Source of the DNA: Melioribacteraceae bacterium | Lineage (GTDB): Bacteria > Bacteroidota > Ignavibacteria > Ignavibacteriales > Melioribacteraceae | DNA length: 64,000 nt | Assembly (NCBI GenBank): GCA_035362835.1 | Contig: DAOSDY010000001.1 | Span: 1,620,689-1,684,688, forward strand | Reading direction: 5' to 3' | Part shown: in pieces, positions 45,916-54,886 of the stretch | Layout: each line of letters opens with the position of its first letter | Position numbering within the stretch: position 1 is the stretch's first letter | Notes under the pieces: model-generated | What the model saw: the letters and a program-made list of their open reading frames with translations, nothing else | Databases searched by the model: none | What the model was told of the DNA's origin: nothing | Position numbers and translations under genes: made by a program

Positions 45916-47682
45916 ATGAAATTCAATAGAAGAACACATACATGCGGCGACTTGCGCGAAGTAAATATTCAGGAAAGTGTTGTCCTTAACGGATGGGTTG
46001 CCAACAGAAGAGACCTCGGAGGAGTAATCTTTATTGAGCTGAGAGATCGTTTTGGAATTACACAAATCGTTTTTGAACCTTCTTATAACCCTGCCTCTCA
46101 CGAACTTGCAAAAAAACTAAGATCTGAATTTGTAATTTCGGTTGAAGGAAAAGTCCGCAAACGTCCGGTAGGAACCGATAATCCGGATCTCCCGACAGGA
46201 CAAATTGATGTAATGGTAGATAAGCTGATTATTCTGAATCAGGCCGAGACCCCCCCGTTTCCGATTGACAATAATGTTGATGCCAGTGAGGATCTTCGAC
46301 TTAAATATCGATATCTGGATCTGAGGAGAGGAGAGGTTCAGAAGAATCTGCTTCTGCGTCATAGAATGTACCAGATTACCAGAAAATATTTCGATTCCAA
46401 TGGATTTGTTGAAATTGAAACTCCTGTGCTTATGAAAAGCACACCGGAAGGTGCGCGCGACTTTTTAGTGCCGAGCCGGCTTCATAAAGGAAAGTTTTAT
46501 GCGTTGCCTCAGTCTCCGCAGACCTATAAGCAGATACTTATGGTTTCGGGATTCGACCGTTACTTCCAGATTGTTAAATGTTTCCGCGATGAGGATATGA
46601 GAGCCGACCGTCAGCCCGAGTTTACTCAGATCGACGTTGAAATGTCCTTCGTAGACGTTGAAGACATTTTTGAAGTAGTTGAAGGATTAATGAAGATATT
46701 CTTCAAAGAGATCTGGAACTACAATCTGGAAACACCGATACCCAGACTCAGTTTTGACGAAGCAATGGAAAAATACGGAAGCGATAAACCGGATCTTCGA
46801 TTCGGTCTCGAAATGGTTACCCTGAATAATGTTTTTGAAAAATCGGAATTCCGTGTGTTCAAAGATTCTATCTCTCAAAACGGAATAATTACCGGATTGC
46901 TCGCCAAGGGTTGCGGAGATTATACCAGAAATCAACTCGACGTTCTTACCGACTATGTTAAAAAGCTTGGTGCGGGCGGACTTATATGGATGCGTGTAAA
47001 AGAAAATGATCTCGACGCTCCGATCGCAAAATTTTTGACTGATGACGAGAAGAAAAATCTGATCGCTCAAATGAATGCCGAACCCGGGGATCTCTTGTTT
47101 ATTCTTACAGGTCAGAGACTTAAGACATTATCCGTGATGGGTAATCTCCGCCTCGAGATGGCAAAGAGAATGAATCTTATACTTGCGGATTCAAAACCGG
47201 CTTTGATCTGGGTAACAGAATTCCCATTGTTCGAGTGGGATGATGAGACAAAGCGTTACTATGCAATGCATCATCCGTTCACTTCTCCAAGAATTGAAGA
47301 TATTCCTTTTATGGAAGCAGAACCCGGTAAAGTAAAAGCACGCGCATACGACCTGGTTCTTAACGGTAACGAAGTTGCCGGAGGAAGTATAAGAATTCAT
47401 GATTCGGGACTTCAGGCATTAATGTTCAAAGCTCTTGGAATCGGTGAGGAAGAGGCAAAAGAGAAATTCGGATTTTTAATGAACGCGTTCAAATATGGAG
47501 CCCCGCCTCACGGTGGTATTGCATTCGGGTTTGATCGGCTTGTTATGTTGTTTGCCGGTAAATCATCAATCCGAGATGTTATTGCGTTTCCTAAAACATC
47601 CAGTGGACTTTCATTAATGGACGATTCCCCCTCGCACGTCGATGAAGCTCAACTTACCGAACTGCATATTCGAATAAAATAA
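45916..47682 (+). CDS. aspS: Aspartyl-tRNA synthetase
   Basis: Class II aminoacyl-tRNA synthetase charging tRNA-Asp (or also tRNA-Asn if non-discriminating). Product of 588 residues, the bacterial-type length. It has the N-terminal OB fold (RTHTCGDLREVNI... VVLNGWV), motif 2 CFRDEDMRADRQPEFTQ, the bacterial GAD insert (about 290-420) and motif 3 GIAFGFDRLVMLFAG. The promoter is clear and a hairpin follows the stop. Confidence 0.97.
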   Translation: MKFNRRTHTCGDLREVNIQESVVLNGWVANRRDLGGVIFIELRDRFGITQIVFEPSYNPASHELAKKLRSEFVISVEGKVRKRPVGTDNPDLPTGQIDVMVDKLIILNQAETPPFPIDNNVDASEDLRLKYRYLDLRRGEVQKNLLLRHRMYQITRKYFDSNGFVEIETPVLMKSTPEGARDFLVPSRLHKGKFYALPQSPQTYKQILMVSGFDRYFQIVKCFRDEDMRADRQPEFTQIDVEMSFVDVEDIFEVVEGLMKIFFKEIWNYNLETPIPRLSFDEAMEKYGSDKPDLRFGLEMVTLNNVFEKSEFRVFKDSISQNGIITGLLAKGCGDYTRNQLDVLTDYVKKLGAGGLIWMRVKENDLDAPIAKFLTDDEKKNLIAQMNAEPGDLLFILTGQRLKTLSVMGNLRLEMAKRMNLILADSKPALIWVTEFPLFEWDDETKRYYAMHHPFTSPRIEDIPFMEAEPGKVKARAYDLVLNGNEVAGGSIRIHDSGLQALMFKALGIGEEEAKEKFGFLMNAFKYGAPPHGGIAFGFDRLVMLFAGKSSIRDVIAFPKTSSGLSLMDDSPSHVDEAQLTELHIRIK

Positions 47683-47693
47683 TAAATTCTATT

Positions 47694-47715
47694 GGGTAGG
47701 AGTTCTGTCCTACCC
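47694..47715 (+). terminator. Hairpin after aspS
   Basis: Perfect 8-bp stem GGGTAGGA/TCCTACCC with loop GTTCTG, 11 bases after the stop; only TT follows. A second AT-rich hairpin (CAGGTAA, loop, TTACCTG) lies about 10 bases further on. The tandem may terminate transcription before the pilus locus. Confidence 0.6.
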
Positions 47716-47943
47716 TTCCGGTTACAGGTAACAATTACCTGAAATGCCTCATTATTATTAATTTCTTTAAAATATTTCTTTGGATTAAGTCTTTCCTTTG
47801 CTATATTCCTTTCCGTAAGATGAAAAATTTTCCACTTTCCCAATTGGTTTGATATTTGTTTAAGTGAAGATCAGGATGTTAAGTTGAGTTTGATTTGATT
47901 AATCGGAAATTTTTACTTGAAAACAATTATTGAGGAATTTTAA

Positions 47944-48324
47944 GTGGGACAACAGCAACTTCTATTAATCTTATTGGGAATTCTGATTGTGGGTGTTGCA
48001 ATTTTTGTGGGAATAAATCTCTTCCGCGCTAATGCCATCGAAGCCAAACGAAGTAATGTAACCAATGAACTTGTCAATCTTGCATCCTTAGCTCAACAAT
48101 ACTATATGAAACCTCTTTCACTTGGCGGCGGATCAAGATCATTTACCGACTGGCGCGTCCCAGATGAACTTAAAGTTACAGCCAACGGACATTTTACCGC
48201 AACAGTTTTTGCGGATAGTGTTGTTCTGGTTGGCATTGGAAATGAAGTAGTTACAAATAATGATTCAATACAGGTTGAATTAACTGTAAGACCTACTTCA
48301 TATAGGACAGTAATAGTTTATTGA
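47944..48324 (+). CDS. Atypical type IV pilin-like protein, copy 1
   Basis: Product of 126 residues from a GTG with GAGGAA upstream. It begins MGQQQLLLILLGILIVGVA, a long hydrophobic helix starting right after Met-Gly, followed by an amphipathic helix (about 28-58, EAKRSNVTNELVNLASLAQQ) and a small beta domain. This is the lollipop layout of type IV pilins, but the leader would be just Met-Gly and position +5 lacks the conserved Glu. No cysteines. It is a paralogue of the next gene (shared LGGG-x-x-FT-x-W-x-VP block) and heads the PilC/PilB/secretin locus. Identity as a pilin is inferred from this layout and context. Confidence 0.75.
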   Translation: MGQQQLLLILLGILIVGVAIFVGINLFRANAIEAKRSNVTNELVNLASLAQQYYMKPLSLGGGSRSFTDWRVPDELKVTANGHFTATVFADSVVLVGIGNEVVTNNDSIQVELTVRPTSYRTVIVY

Positions 48325-48395
48325 TATATCAAAACAGAAATATTCTTTTATTGTAACTAATTAATTCATTAGCAACTAAATAACAGGAGTAAATT

Positions 48396-48782
48396 ATGGG
48401 TCAGCAACAACTTCTCTTAATCGTATTGGGCGTTATCATTGTTGGTATCGCTGTTGTAGTTGGTATTAATGTTTTCACAGCCAGCAGTACGCAGGCTAAC
48501 AGAGATGCAGTTATTGCAGATATGACAAACCTTGCATCTTTAGCACAGCAGTTCTACAGAAAACCGGAAGCTCTCGGCGGCGGCGGTAATACATTTACTG
48601 GCTGGACAGTTCCCGGCACGCTCGATACAACTGGTAATGGAACCTATGCTGCAACTGTAGCTGCTCAGTCGGTAACACTAGTAGGTATCGGTAATGAAAC
48701 CGGTAATGACGGTTCCGGTCCGGTTCAGGCAACAATGGTGGTTGGTCCGAATCGAATCGAATCAACTGTCATAGATAATTAA
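48396..48782 (+). CDS. Atypical type IV pilin-like protein, copy 2 (probable major pilin)
   Basis: Product of 128 residues, closely similar to copy 1 in the first 35 residues (MGQQQLLLIVLGVIIVGIA) and in LASLAQQFYRKPEALGGGG and FTGWTVP. The C-terminal domain is Gly/Thr/Val-rich. Unlike copy 1 it has an ATG and a perfect AGGAG ribosome-binding site, and a strong terminator follows directly, suggesting the higher expression expected of a major subunit. The classical prepilin cleavage motif (Gly, then Phe, with Glu at +5) is missing. Confidence 0.77.
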   Translation: MGQQQLLLIVLGVIIVGIAVVVGINVFTASSTQANRDAVIADMTNLASLAQQFYRKPEALGGGGNTFTGWTVPGTLDTTGNGTYAATVAAQSVTLVGIGNETGNDGSGPVQATMVVGPNRIESTVIDN

Positions 48783-48810
48783 TTTTTTGTTTGAATTTTC
48801 TTAAATTGGA

Positions 48811-48843
48811 GGCGGTTAAATCAATTTAACCGCCTTCTTTTTT
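48811..48843 (+). terminator. Strong terminator between pilin genes and pilC
   Basis: Stem GGCGGTTAAAT / ATTTAACCGCC (11 possible pairs, tight TCAA loop when the last pair is open) followed by TTCTTTTTT. It ends 17 bases before pilC. Partial read-through would make far more pilin than machine transcript. Confidence 0.88.
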
Positions 48844-48860
48844 AGTTAAGGACGATTAAC

Positions 48861-50201
48861 ATGATTGAAGTTCGATTCAACGCGCAAAAAATTAATGGAC
48901 AGGCGATTTCCGGCAACTTGAGCGAACCTACCTATAAAGAAGCAAAAAAAAAGATTCATAAGCTTGCCGAAAAACACCAGCTTAAAATCAATTCGATTGA
49001 AAAGAAAAGCTCGTACCTCTATAAAATAAGACGTGGTAAAGAAAAACCGATTATCGGCGAACAAAGAGCTTACTCTAAAGAGGAAGTCTCAAATGCACTC
49101 CGTAAACTTGGCTATGAAGTTTTATCGGTCAACAAGAAGCTACTCGATTTTAATTTTAAGCCGCCTCAGCAGGACATTGTTTCTTTTGTTAAAATAAGCG
49201 CAGAACTTCTGGATCAGAAATTGCCGTACAGTGAAATTTTAACCCTCCTTATTAATGATATTGAGAACAAAACCCTGAAGGAGACTTTAAAACAGATTAA
49301 CAATGAATTGAAAAAAGGAGCCGATAGCGAAGCAACCTTTTTAAGGTATCAGGGAATTTTTGGAAAGTTTACAGCTTATATGTTGGGACTTGCATCTAAG
49401 AGCGGTAATATGTCAGAAATTTATAAAGCAACCGCAAAATTTTTGGAAAGACAGCAGGAGTTTAAGAAAAATCTGAGAAGCGCGCTCATTACTCCTCTTG
49501 TTACTTTATTTGTTCTCTTTCTTGCCGTCATATTTTATATCGGTTACATTTTCCCGGAAACGGCAAAACTGTTTGTCAAATTTAAAATTGATCTGCCCCC
49601 TTTAACTGCAGCGACTCTTCAAATTAGCGATTTCCTGATGGGTAATATGCTATTAATTACAATTGGAATGTTTATACCTGTTATCGGCATCTGGCAGTTT
49701 GCAAAGACAAAAAAGGGAAAACTTTTATTAGACAGGTTTATGTTCAAGATACCGATAATGGGCTCGCTTATACATAAAACAACAATTGAAGTTTTCTGCC
49801 GTGTATTCTATACTCTTTACAGCGGATCGGCTGAAAGTATTGAACCGATACGTATAGCAGCCGAAGCAACCGGCAATGCCTATTTTGAAAATCAGATTAA
49901 AACAGTTGCAATCCCGCTTATGATTAAAAAAGGAATTGGAATTACCGAAGCTTTCCAGGCGAGCGATGTTTTTACAGAAACGGCTCTTTCAAGATTCCAT
50001 TCCGGAGAAGAGACGGGTACAATCAAGAATACTGCGCTTCAGCTTGCAAATTACTACGAAAGCGAAACTGTATTCAGACTTAAAAACGTAATTGAATTAA
50101 TTCAGGTTGGAATTGCAATGGTGATTATGATAGTAATGATCGCATTGACACTAATATCGGCGGAGACAGCTACTATTAGTCCGAAATCACCGGTGATGTA
50201 A
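48861..50201 (+). CDS. pilC: Type IV pilus inner-membrane platform protein (PilC/GspF family)
   Basis: Product of 446 residues. Residues 1-100 are a charged N-terminal extension; then the two GspF domains follow, with domain 1 around 108-230 and domain 2 around 300-440. Membrane helices are at about 208-232 (LITPLVTLFVLFLAVIFYIGYIF), 260-282 and 412-436. Motifs such as MLGLASKSGNMSEIYKATAKFLE and FHSGEETGTIKNTA are typical. It anchors the assembly ATPases. It starts after the terminator with a weak ribosome-binding site and is 19 bases upstream of pilB. Confidence 0.92.
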   Translation: MIEVRFNAQKINGQAISGNLSEPTYKEAKKKIHKLAEKHQLKINSIEKKSSYLYKIRRGKEKPIIGEQRAYSKEEVSNALRKLGYEVLSVNKKLLDFNFKPPQQDIVSFVKISAELLDQKLPYSEILTLLINDIENKTLKETLKQINNELKKGADSEATFLRYQGIFGKFTAYMLGLASKSGNMSEIYKATAKFLERQQEFKKNLRSALITPLVTLFVLFLAVIFYIGYIFPETAKLFVKFKIDLPPLTAATLQISDFLMGNMLLITIGMFIPVIGIWQFAKTKKGKLLLDRFMFKIPIMGSLIHKTTIEVFCRVFYTLYSGSAESIEPIRIAAEATGNAYFENQIKTVAIPLMIKKGIGITEAFQASDVFTETALSRFHSGEETGTIKNTALQLANYYESETVFRLKNVIELIQVGIAMVIMIVMIALTLISAETATISPKSPVM

Positions 50202-50220
50202 AAAAACATAAGGAAGCGGT

Positions 50221-52008
50221 ATGATTGACGCGCATCTCGAAATGACTGATAAAATCGGTTACCTTTTACTCAAGAAGGGAATTATCGATTCAAAAATTTT
50301 AGAACAATCCCTTAAAATCAAGGATGCCGATCAATTAAAACAGAAGAGGAATCTGGCGCAGATCCTTGTTGAAGAATTTGGATTTGAACACGATGTTATC
50401 TTCCGCGAAGTTGCCGTCCTCTACGCATTCAAAGAATTGAACATTCATCCCGAGGAACTTTCGGAAGAGAGAGTCAGCGAGATAAAAAACCTGATGAATA
50501 AACAGGGGCCGGAAGTACGTAAAATGCTCCTCGAACACCGTGTAATTCCTTACAGGTATGACGATAAAATAAAAGATAAACTTGTTTTTGCAGCTGTTGA
50601 TCCGACCGATAGGACGCTTGCAAAAATTGCATATACACTTAACGCAAAAAAGTATGAAATAAACTATCTGAGAAAAAAAGATTACGACCGTCTGATAAAT
50701 CTGCTGGTTACTTCCGAGAATGAATACCTTAAAATGATCGAAGAAGCTGCCGAAGAGATGCAGGTTGTTCAGGAAGAGGTTTCGATCAATGAAGATGAAC
50801 TTGATGCTGAAATAAATAAAAGTGCTCTTATAAATCTAATTGAAGCGGCTCTGGTTGAGGGGGTACGCAAAGGAGTCAGTGATATTCACATTATACCAAG
50901 GAGCGGTAACAAAACAGAAATTCATTTCCGCCTTGATGGTAAACTGCAGCTCTGGCATGTTCAGGAGGGAACAATGCCCGAAGCAGTTATGGCGGTTGTT
51001 AAAGACCGTTCAAAAGGCCTCGACAGATTCGAAAGAGAAAGAGCACAGGATGGATTTATACAAAGGGAAATCGATGGTCATATAATCCGCTTCAGAGTCT
51101 CCGTGCTTCCGACTGTAGGAACAGAACTTAAAAACAAATTTGAAAGTATCGTAATAAGAATTCTCGACGATAGAAAAGTAATAAGGGATTTAGGTAAGCT
51201 CGGTTTAACCGGATACTCAAATAAGGCGTTTGTAAAAGCCATCAGCCAGCCGCAGGGAATGATCATATTAACCGGTCCAACAGGTTCGGGAAAAAGTACT
51301 ACTCTTATTGCTGCTCTCTACCAGGTTATAAATCCTACGAAAAATGTTTTAACAGTTGAAGATCCTGTTGAATATGTCATTGAAGGTGCCCGGCAGCTTA
51401 AAATCGGTCATAAAATGAATTTCGAACAGGCCATCAGATCAATACTCCGCCACGATCCGGATATTGTACTTGTTGGTGAGATGCGTGATAAAGAGACTGC
51501 CGAAACAGCTATTAAACTTGCTAATACCGGTCACCTTACGTTTTCTACACTTCATACAAATGATGCACCCAGTGCGGTAGCGCGTCTTTTCAAAATGGGT
51601 GTAGAACCGTTCCTGATTGCTTATGCAATCAACATTATTGTTGCTCAGCGACTGATAAGAAAACTGTGTACGGTTTGTAAACGGAAAGTTGAAAATCTTG
51701 AAGAGCATATTGCACTTGCGGGACTTGATATAAAGGATTGGTCCGGCAACGAAATTTATGAGCAGGTAGGATGCGATAAGTGTAATCAAACCGGATTTAA
51801 AGGAAGAATGGCTATACACGAAGCTCTCTATTTTACGAGGGAAATCAGAAGACAAATTGTTCGGTCGGGCGAGGAAGTTGATGAAGAAGCAATCCGCGAA
51901 CAGGCCCGCAAAGACGGAACTATGAGTCTTAGAGATTCTGGTTTTGAGAAAGTGAAATTAGGTCTTACGTCAATTCAGGAGGTAATTGGCGCAACAATGG
52001 AAGACTAA
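50221..52008 (+). CDS. pilB: Pilus assembly/secretion ATPase (PilB/GspE family)
   Basis: Hexameric ATPase driving fibre extension; 595 residues. An N-terminal MshEN-like region (about 10-160) precedes the GspE core. Walker A GPTGSGKST is at 352-360, the Asp box and Walker B at about 410-425 (HDPDIVLVGEMRD), and the His box in FSTLHTNDAPSA. The tetracysteine zinc motif (CTVC at about 483, CDKC at about 518) marks the extension ATPases and separates it from the PilT-like gene downstream. Confidence 0.95.
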   Translation: MIDAHLEMTDKIGYLLLKKGIIDSKILEQSLKIKDADQLKQKRNLAQILVEEFGFEHDVIFREVAVLYAFKELNIHPEELSEERVSEIKNLMNKQGPEVRKMLLEHRVIPYRYDDKIKDKLVFAAVDPTDRTLAKIAYTLNAKKYEINYLRKKDYDRLINLLVTSENEYLKMIEEAAEEMQVVQEEVSINEDELDAEINKSALINLIEAALVEGVRKGVSDIHIIPRSGNKTEIHFRLDGKLQLWHVQEGTMPEAVMAVVKDRSKGLDRFERERAQDGFIQREIDGHIIRFRVSVLPTVGTELKNKFESIVIRILDDRKVIRDLGKLGLTGYSNKAFVKAISQPQGMIILTGPTGSGKSTTLIAALYQVINPTKNVLTVEDPVEYVIEGARQLKIGHKMNFEQAIRSILRHDPDIVLVGEMRDKETAETAIKLANTGHLTFSTLHTNDAPSAVARLFKMGVEPFLIAYAINIIVAQRLIRKLCTVCKRKVENLEEHIALAGLDIKDWSGNEIYEQVGCDKCNQTGFKGRMAIHEALYFTREIRRQIVRSGEEVDEEAIREQARKDGTMSLRDSGFEKVKLGLTSIQEVIGATMED

Positions 52009-52097
52009 AAAACTGCTTTAATCGTGACTAAGTTTTCTTATATTGCTTAAAAGAAATCGAAGAAAACACTATTTAACCAGAAATTCGGTACTTGCTG

Positions 52098-53324
52098 ATG
52101 GTAGAACAGGCAAAAAAAATCCTCTCTGAATTTGCAAAGCAAATCCCTCCAACAATTCTCGGTCCTGAAAGAGTTCGTTTTATAATCGAGAATATTGACA
52201 GGATGACGCAGGAGGAAAAAATCCAGGTTCTTAACCTTGCAAACTATATTCTCACTGTAATGCTCGAAAGGAATGCATCGGATGTTGAAATAGGCGGTTT
52301 CGGTGCTCAGAATTTTGTCTGGTTCAGAATCTATGGAAAAAAAGAACGTGTAAAAGAGTTGCCCCAGTTTACAGCCGACGAAGCCTCTGCATTAATTGTT
52401 TCGCTCCTTAATAAAAATCAGTGCCAGTTCCTTCTTCAAAACAGAAACCTGGATTTTAGCCATACATACAAACTCGACAAAATTTCGCGTTACGTAAGGT
52501 TTAGAGCGGATGCTTACTTCGATCTGGATGCGCTGGCTCTTAATATGAGAGCAATTCAAGCTGCGGTTCGGCCGATCGAGTCACTCGATTTTCATCCCTT
52601 TGCTGTTAAAACAATGAGTCACAATTACATTAAGTTCGGACTCTCGCTTATAACCGGAATTACCGGTAGCGGTAAATCTTCCACACTCGACGCAATAATT
52701 GACTATCACAATCAATTTGATCCATGTCACATAGTAATAATTGCATCTCCCGTTGAGTATGTACATTCATCAAAAATTTCGATAATTAAGCATCGGGAAG
52801 TTGGCCGTGATGTCCTTTCCTTTAAAGATGGTGTAGTTCAGGCCCTTCGCCAGGACCCTGATATTATTGTTATTGGTGAAATGAGAGATCCTGACACTAT
52901 TTTAGCAGCATTAGAGGTAACAGATACAGGTCATAAGGTATTTTCTACCTTACATACTTCTTCAGCTGTTGAGTCGATAGACCGTATAATTGCAGAAGTT
53001 AGCCCGGAAGAACAGGAAAGAGTCCGGAATCGTTTGGCAGACGTTTTGATATCTGTAGTGTCGCAAAAACTTGTGCCGAGCCTCGATGGAAAACGTGTTC
53101 TTGCTAAGGAAGTCCTGATCGTTACTCCAAGCGTTAAGGCGGCTATTAAAAACAACAATACAAGCGAAATTTATATGATGATTAATCAGGGGGGACAACA
53201 GGGAATGGTTACTATGGAACAGGATTTGTTGCGCCTCTTTACGGAGAAAAAGATTTCTAAGGAAAATGCAGTCGCTTATTCGAATAATAAAAATAGAATT
53301 CTTCAATTGATGAAGGGTGTTTAG
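52098..53324 (+). CDS. PilT-like retraction ATPase
   Basis: Product of 408 residues. I start at the ATG at 52098; an in-frame TTG at 52092 adds two residues and neither has a good ribosome-binding site. Walker A GITGSGKSS is at about 187-195, Walker B in RQDPDIIVIGEMRD, and the His box in FSTLHTSSAVESIDRI. There is no tetracysteine motif, as in PilT. The C-terminal segment (MINQGGQQGMVTMEQDLLRLF) aligns with the PilT end, but the AIRNLIRE motif is replaced by AAIKNNNT. It probably powers retraction; a second extension ATPase is possible. pilM-N follows after 5 bases. Confidence 0.87.
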   Translation: MVEQAKKILSEFAKQIPPTILGPERVRFIIENIDRMTQEEKIQVLNLANYILTVMLERNASDVEIGGFGAQNFVWFRIYGKKERVKELPQFTADEASALIVSLLNKNQCQFLLQNRNLDFSHTYKLDKISRYVRFRADAYFDLDALALNMRAIQAAVRPIESLDFHPFAVKTMSHNYIKFGLSLITGITGSGKSSTLDAIIDYHNQFDPCHIVIIASPVEYVHSSKISIIKHREVGRDVLSFKDGVVQALRQDPDIIVIGEMRDPDTILAALEVTDTGHKVFSTLHTSSAVESIDRIIAEVSPEEQERVRNRLADVLISVVSQKLVPSLDGKRVLAKEVLIVTPSVKAAIKNNNTSEIYMMINQGGQQGMVTMEQDLLRLFTEKKISKENAVAYSNNKNRILQLMKGV

Positions 53325-53329
53325 TAGAA

Positions 53330-54886
53330 TTGAAACCGGTTGTCTGTATATATTGTGAAGGGTCGGATACTAAAGTCGCGGTTCTTACAAAGGAGAAAGA
53401 CACTATAAAAGTTTTAAGAGTGGCTTCCTTAACAATGTCGCAGTCCCTTCAGCAGCTTTCACGTCAGACTTCTCTCGAGGAGATTGAATCAGTAGATACT
53501 GGTAGTAACTTTTCATTCGAAAGTCTTGATGACGCCGCCCCTGCGGCAGAACCGGAAAAAGATACTTCGGATGTCGGTCAGCTTCAGTCGTCGCTGTTCG
53601 GATTGAAACTGAATCAATGCCAGTTTGTTCCAATAATAACTGAACCTGTTGTAAATTATCATAACTATGAAGGTCCGAGGGATGAAAATAAAAAGAAGCT
53701 GCTTCAGCTGGTTGCCAATGATATCCGGAATGTAAAAGGGATTTCAGTTGATCTTGATTCAGTTGATGTAACGGAATTGAATGACAAAGCAATGCTGAGC
53801 GTTTTTATCGAAGGGGAAATTCCTTGTGTCCATCTTGTAAACCTGCTCGCTAATTATAACAATAGAAGATATTTTAAAATTCCTACGGTCAAAACAGCGG
53901 AACTGTCGCTCGCTTACTATGTTAGTAAGACAAATAAATTCTTTCCCGAAGACAATACGCTGATAATTTATATCGGCAAAGAATATAGCAAACTGATTTT
54001 TCTGGAAGGACAGAAATTAAAACATATAGGCGCTACACTAGATATTGGAACAAAGAATCTACATACATACGATGTTTATTTTTCCAAGATTCTTCTTGAA
54101 ATGGAGAACGGCGGAATACCCAAACTCGATAATATCATTCTGTGCGGCGAGGACCGTTCTGAAAACCTGATACTCTCTTTCTTCGGTACATTTCCAGAAG
54201 CAAATGTTAGTGAACTAAAGTTCGAGGACTTTAATAACACGCTTATTACTGAAGAAGATGCAAGAAATCTTGCACTCTATGCAATTCCGATTGCTTCGGC
54301 CATCGAATATTTTGATGAATTGAATAAGACTCATGTTGGTGTAAATTTCCTCCCAAAGTATATCCAGGAACATCAGAAGTTTTTGCAATTCGGATGGCAC
54401 AGTTATGCGATTCTACCTCTCCTCTTCGGCGCAACATTCTTTTTCACTTTTGAAATCCTTTCGAGCTACAGGGAAATTAAAGACCTCGATTTCGAGATTG
54501 AACGTTTGACGGTTTTACAACAGCAGAATCAGGCCCTTGTTGATGAGATAACTCCACTTGACGCAAGAATTAATAATTTCGATAAAACACAGGCAATTCT
54601 GGATTCAGCAACCACCGGCTCGGGCATCTGGAATAAAAACTTAACAAAAGTATCGGACTTTATAGAAAGACGCAGAAATTTCTGGCTGACCAGGCTCGAA
54701 ACGGTTAGCGCCGAAGAAGTCAAAATTAACGGGTATGCTTTATCCAGAAGCGTTCTAACAGAGTTTGCTCAATACAGTAATACCGCGTTATTAAAATTTA
54801 TTAATTATGAACCTCTCCGCGAAAAAAGCGCTTTCGCCTATACAATTAATTTTAAACTCTCTGAAGATTCGTTGAATACTAAATGA
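53330..54886 (+). CDS. Fused PilM-PilN-like pilus inner-membrane protein
   Basis: Product of 518 residues from a TTG. Residues about 1-345 form a PilM/actin-like domain (PVVCIYCEGSDTKVAVL, then TLIIYIGKEYSKLIF and NIILCGEDRSENLI), with a polar insert at about 50-85. One membrane helix at about 355-375 (SYAILPLLFGATFFFTFEIL) is followed by a coiled coil and a PilN-like ferredoxin-fold periplasmic domain to the end (SVLTEFAQYSNTALLKFINY). In most bacteria PilM and PilN are separate; here they form one chain, like GspL of type II secretion. Its stop overlaps the next gene by 4 bases. Confidence 0.82.
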   Translation: MKPVVCIYCEGSDTKVAVLTKEKDTIKVLRVASLTMSQSLQQLSRQTSLEEIESVDTGSNFSFESLDDAAPAAEPEKDTSDVGQLQSSLFGLKLNQCQFVPIITEPVVNYHNYEGPRDENKKKLLQLVANDIRNVKGISVDLDSVDVTELNDKAMLSVFIEGEIPCVHLVNLLANYNNRRYFKIPTVKTAELSLAYYVSKTNKFFPEDNTLIIYIGKEYSKLIFLEGQKLKHIGATLDIGTKNLHTYDVYFSKILLEMENGGIPKLDNIILCGEDRSENLILSFFGTFPEANVSELKFEDFNNTLITEEDARNLALYAIPIASAIEYFDELNKTHVGVNFLPKYIQEHQKFLQFGWHSYAILPLLFGATFFFTFEILSSYREIKDLDFEIERLTVLQQQNQALVDEITPLDARINNFDKTQAILDSATTGSGIWNKNLTKVSDFIERRRNFWLTRLETVSAEEVKINGYALSRSVLTEFAQYSNTALLKFINYEPLREKSAFAYTINFKLSEDSLNTK

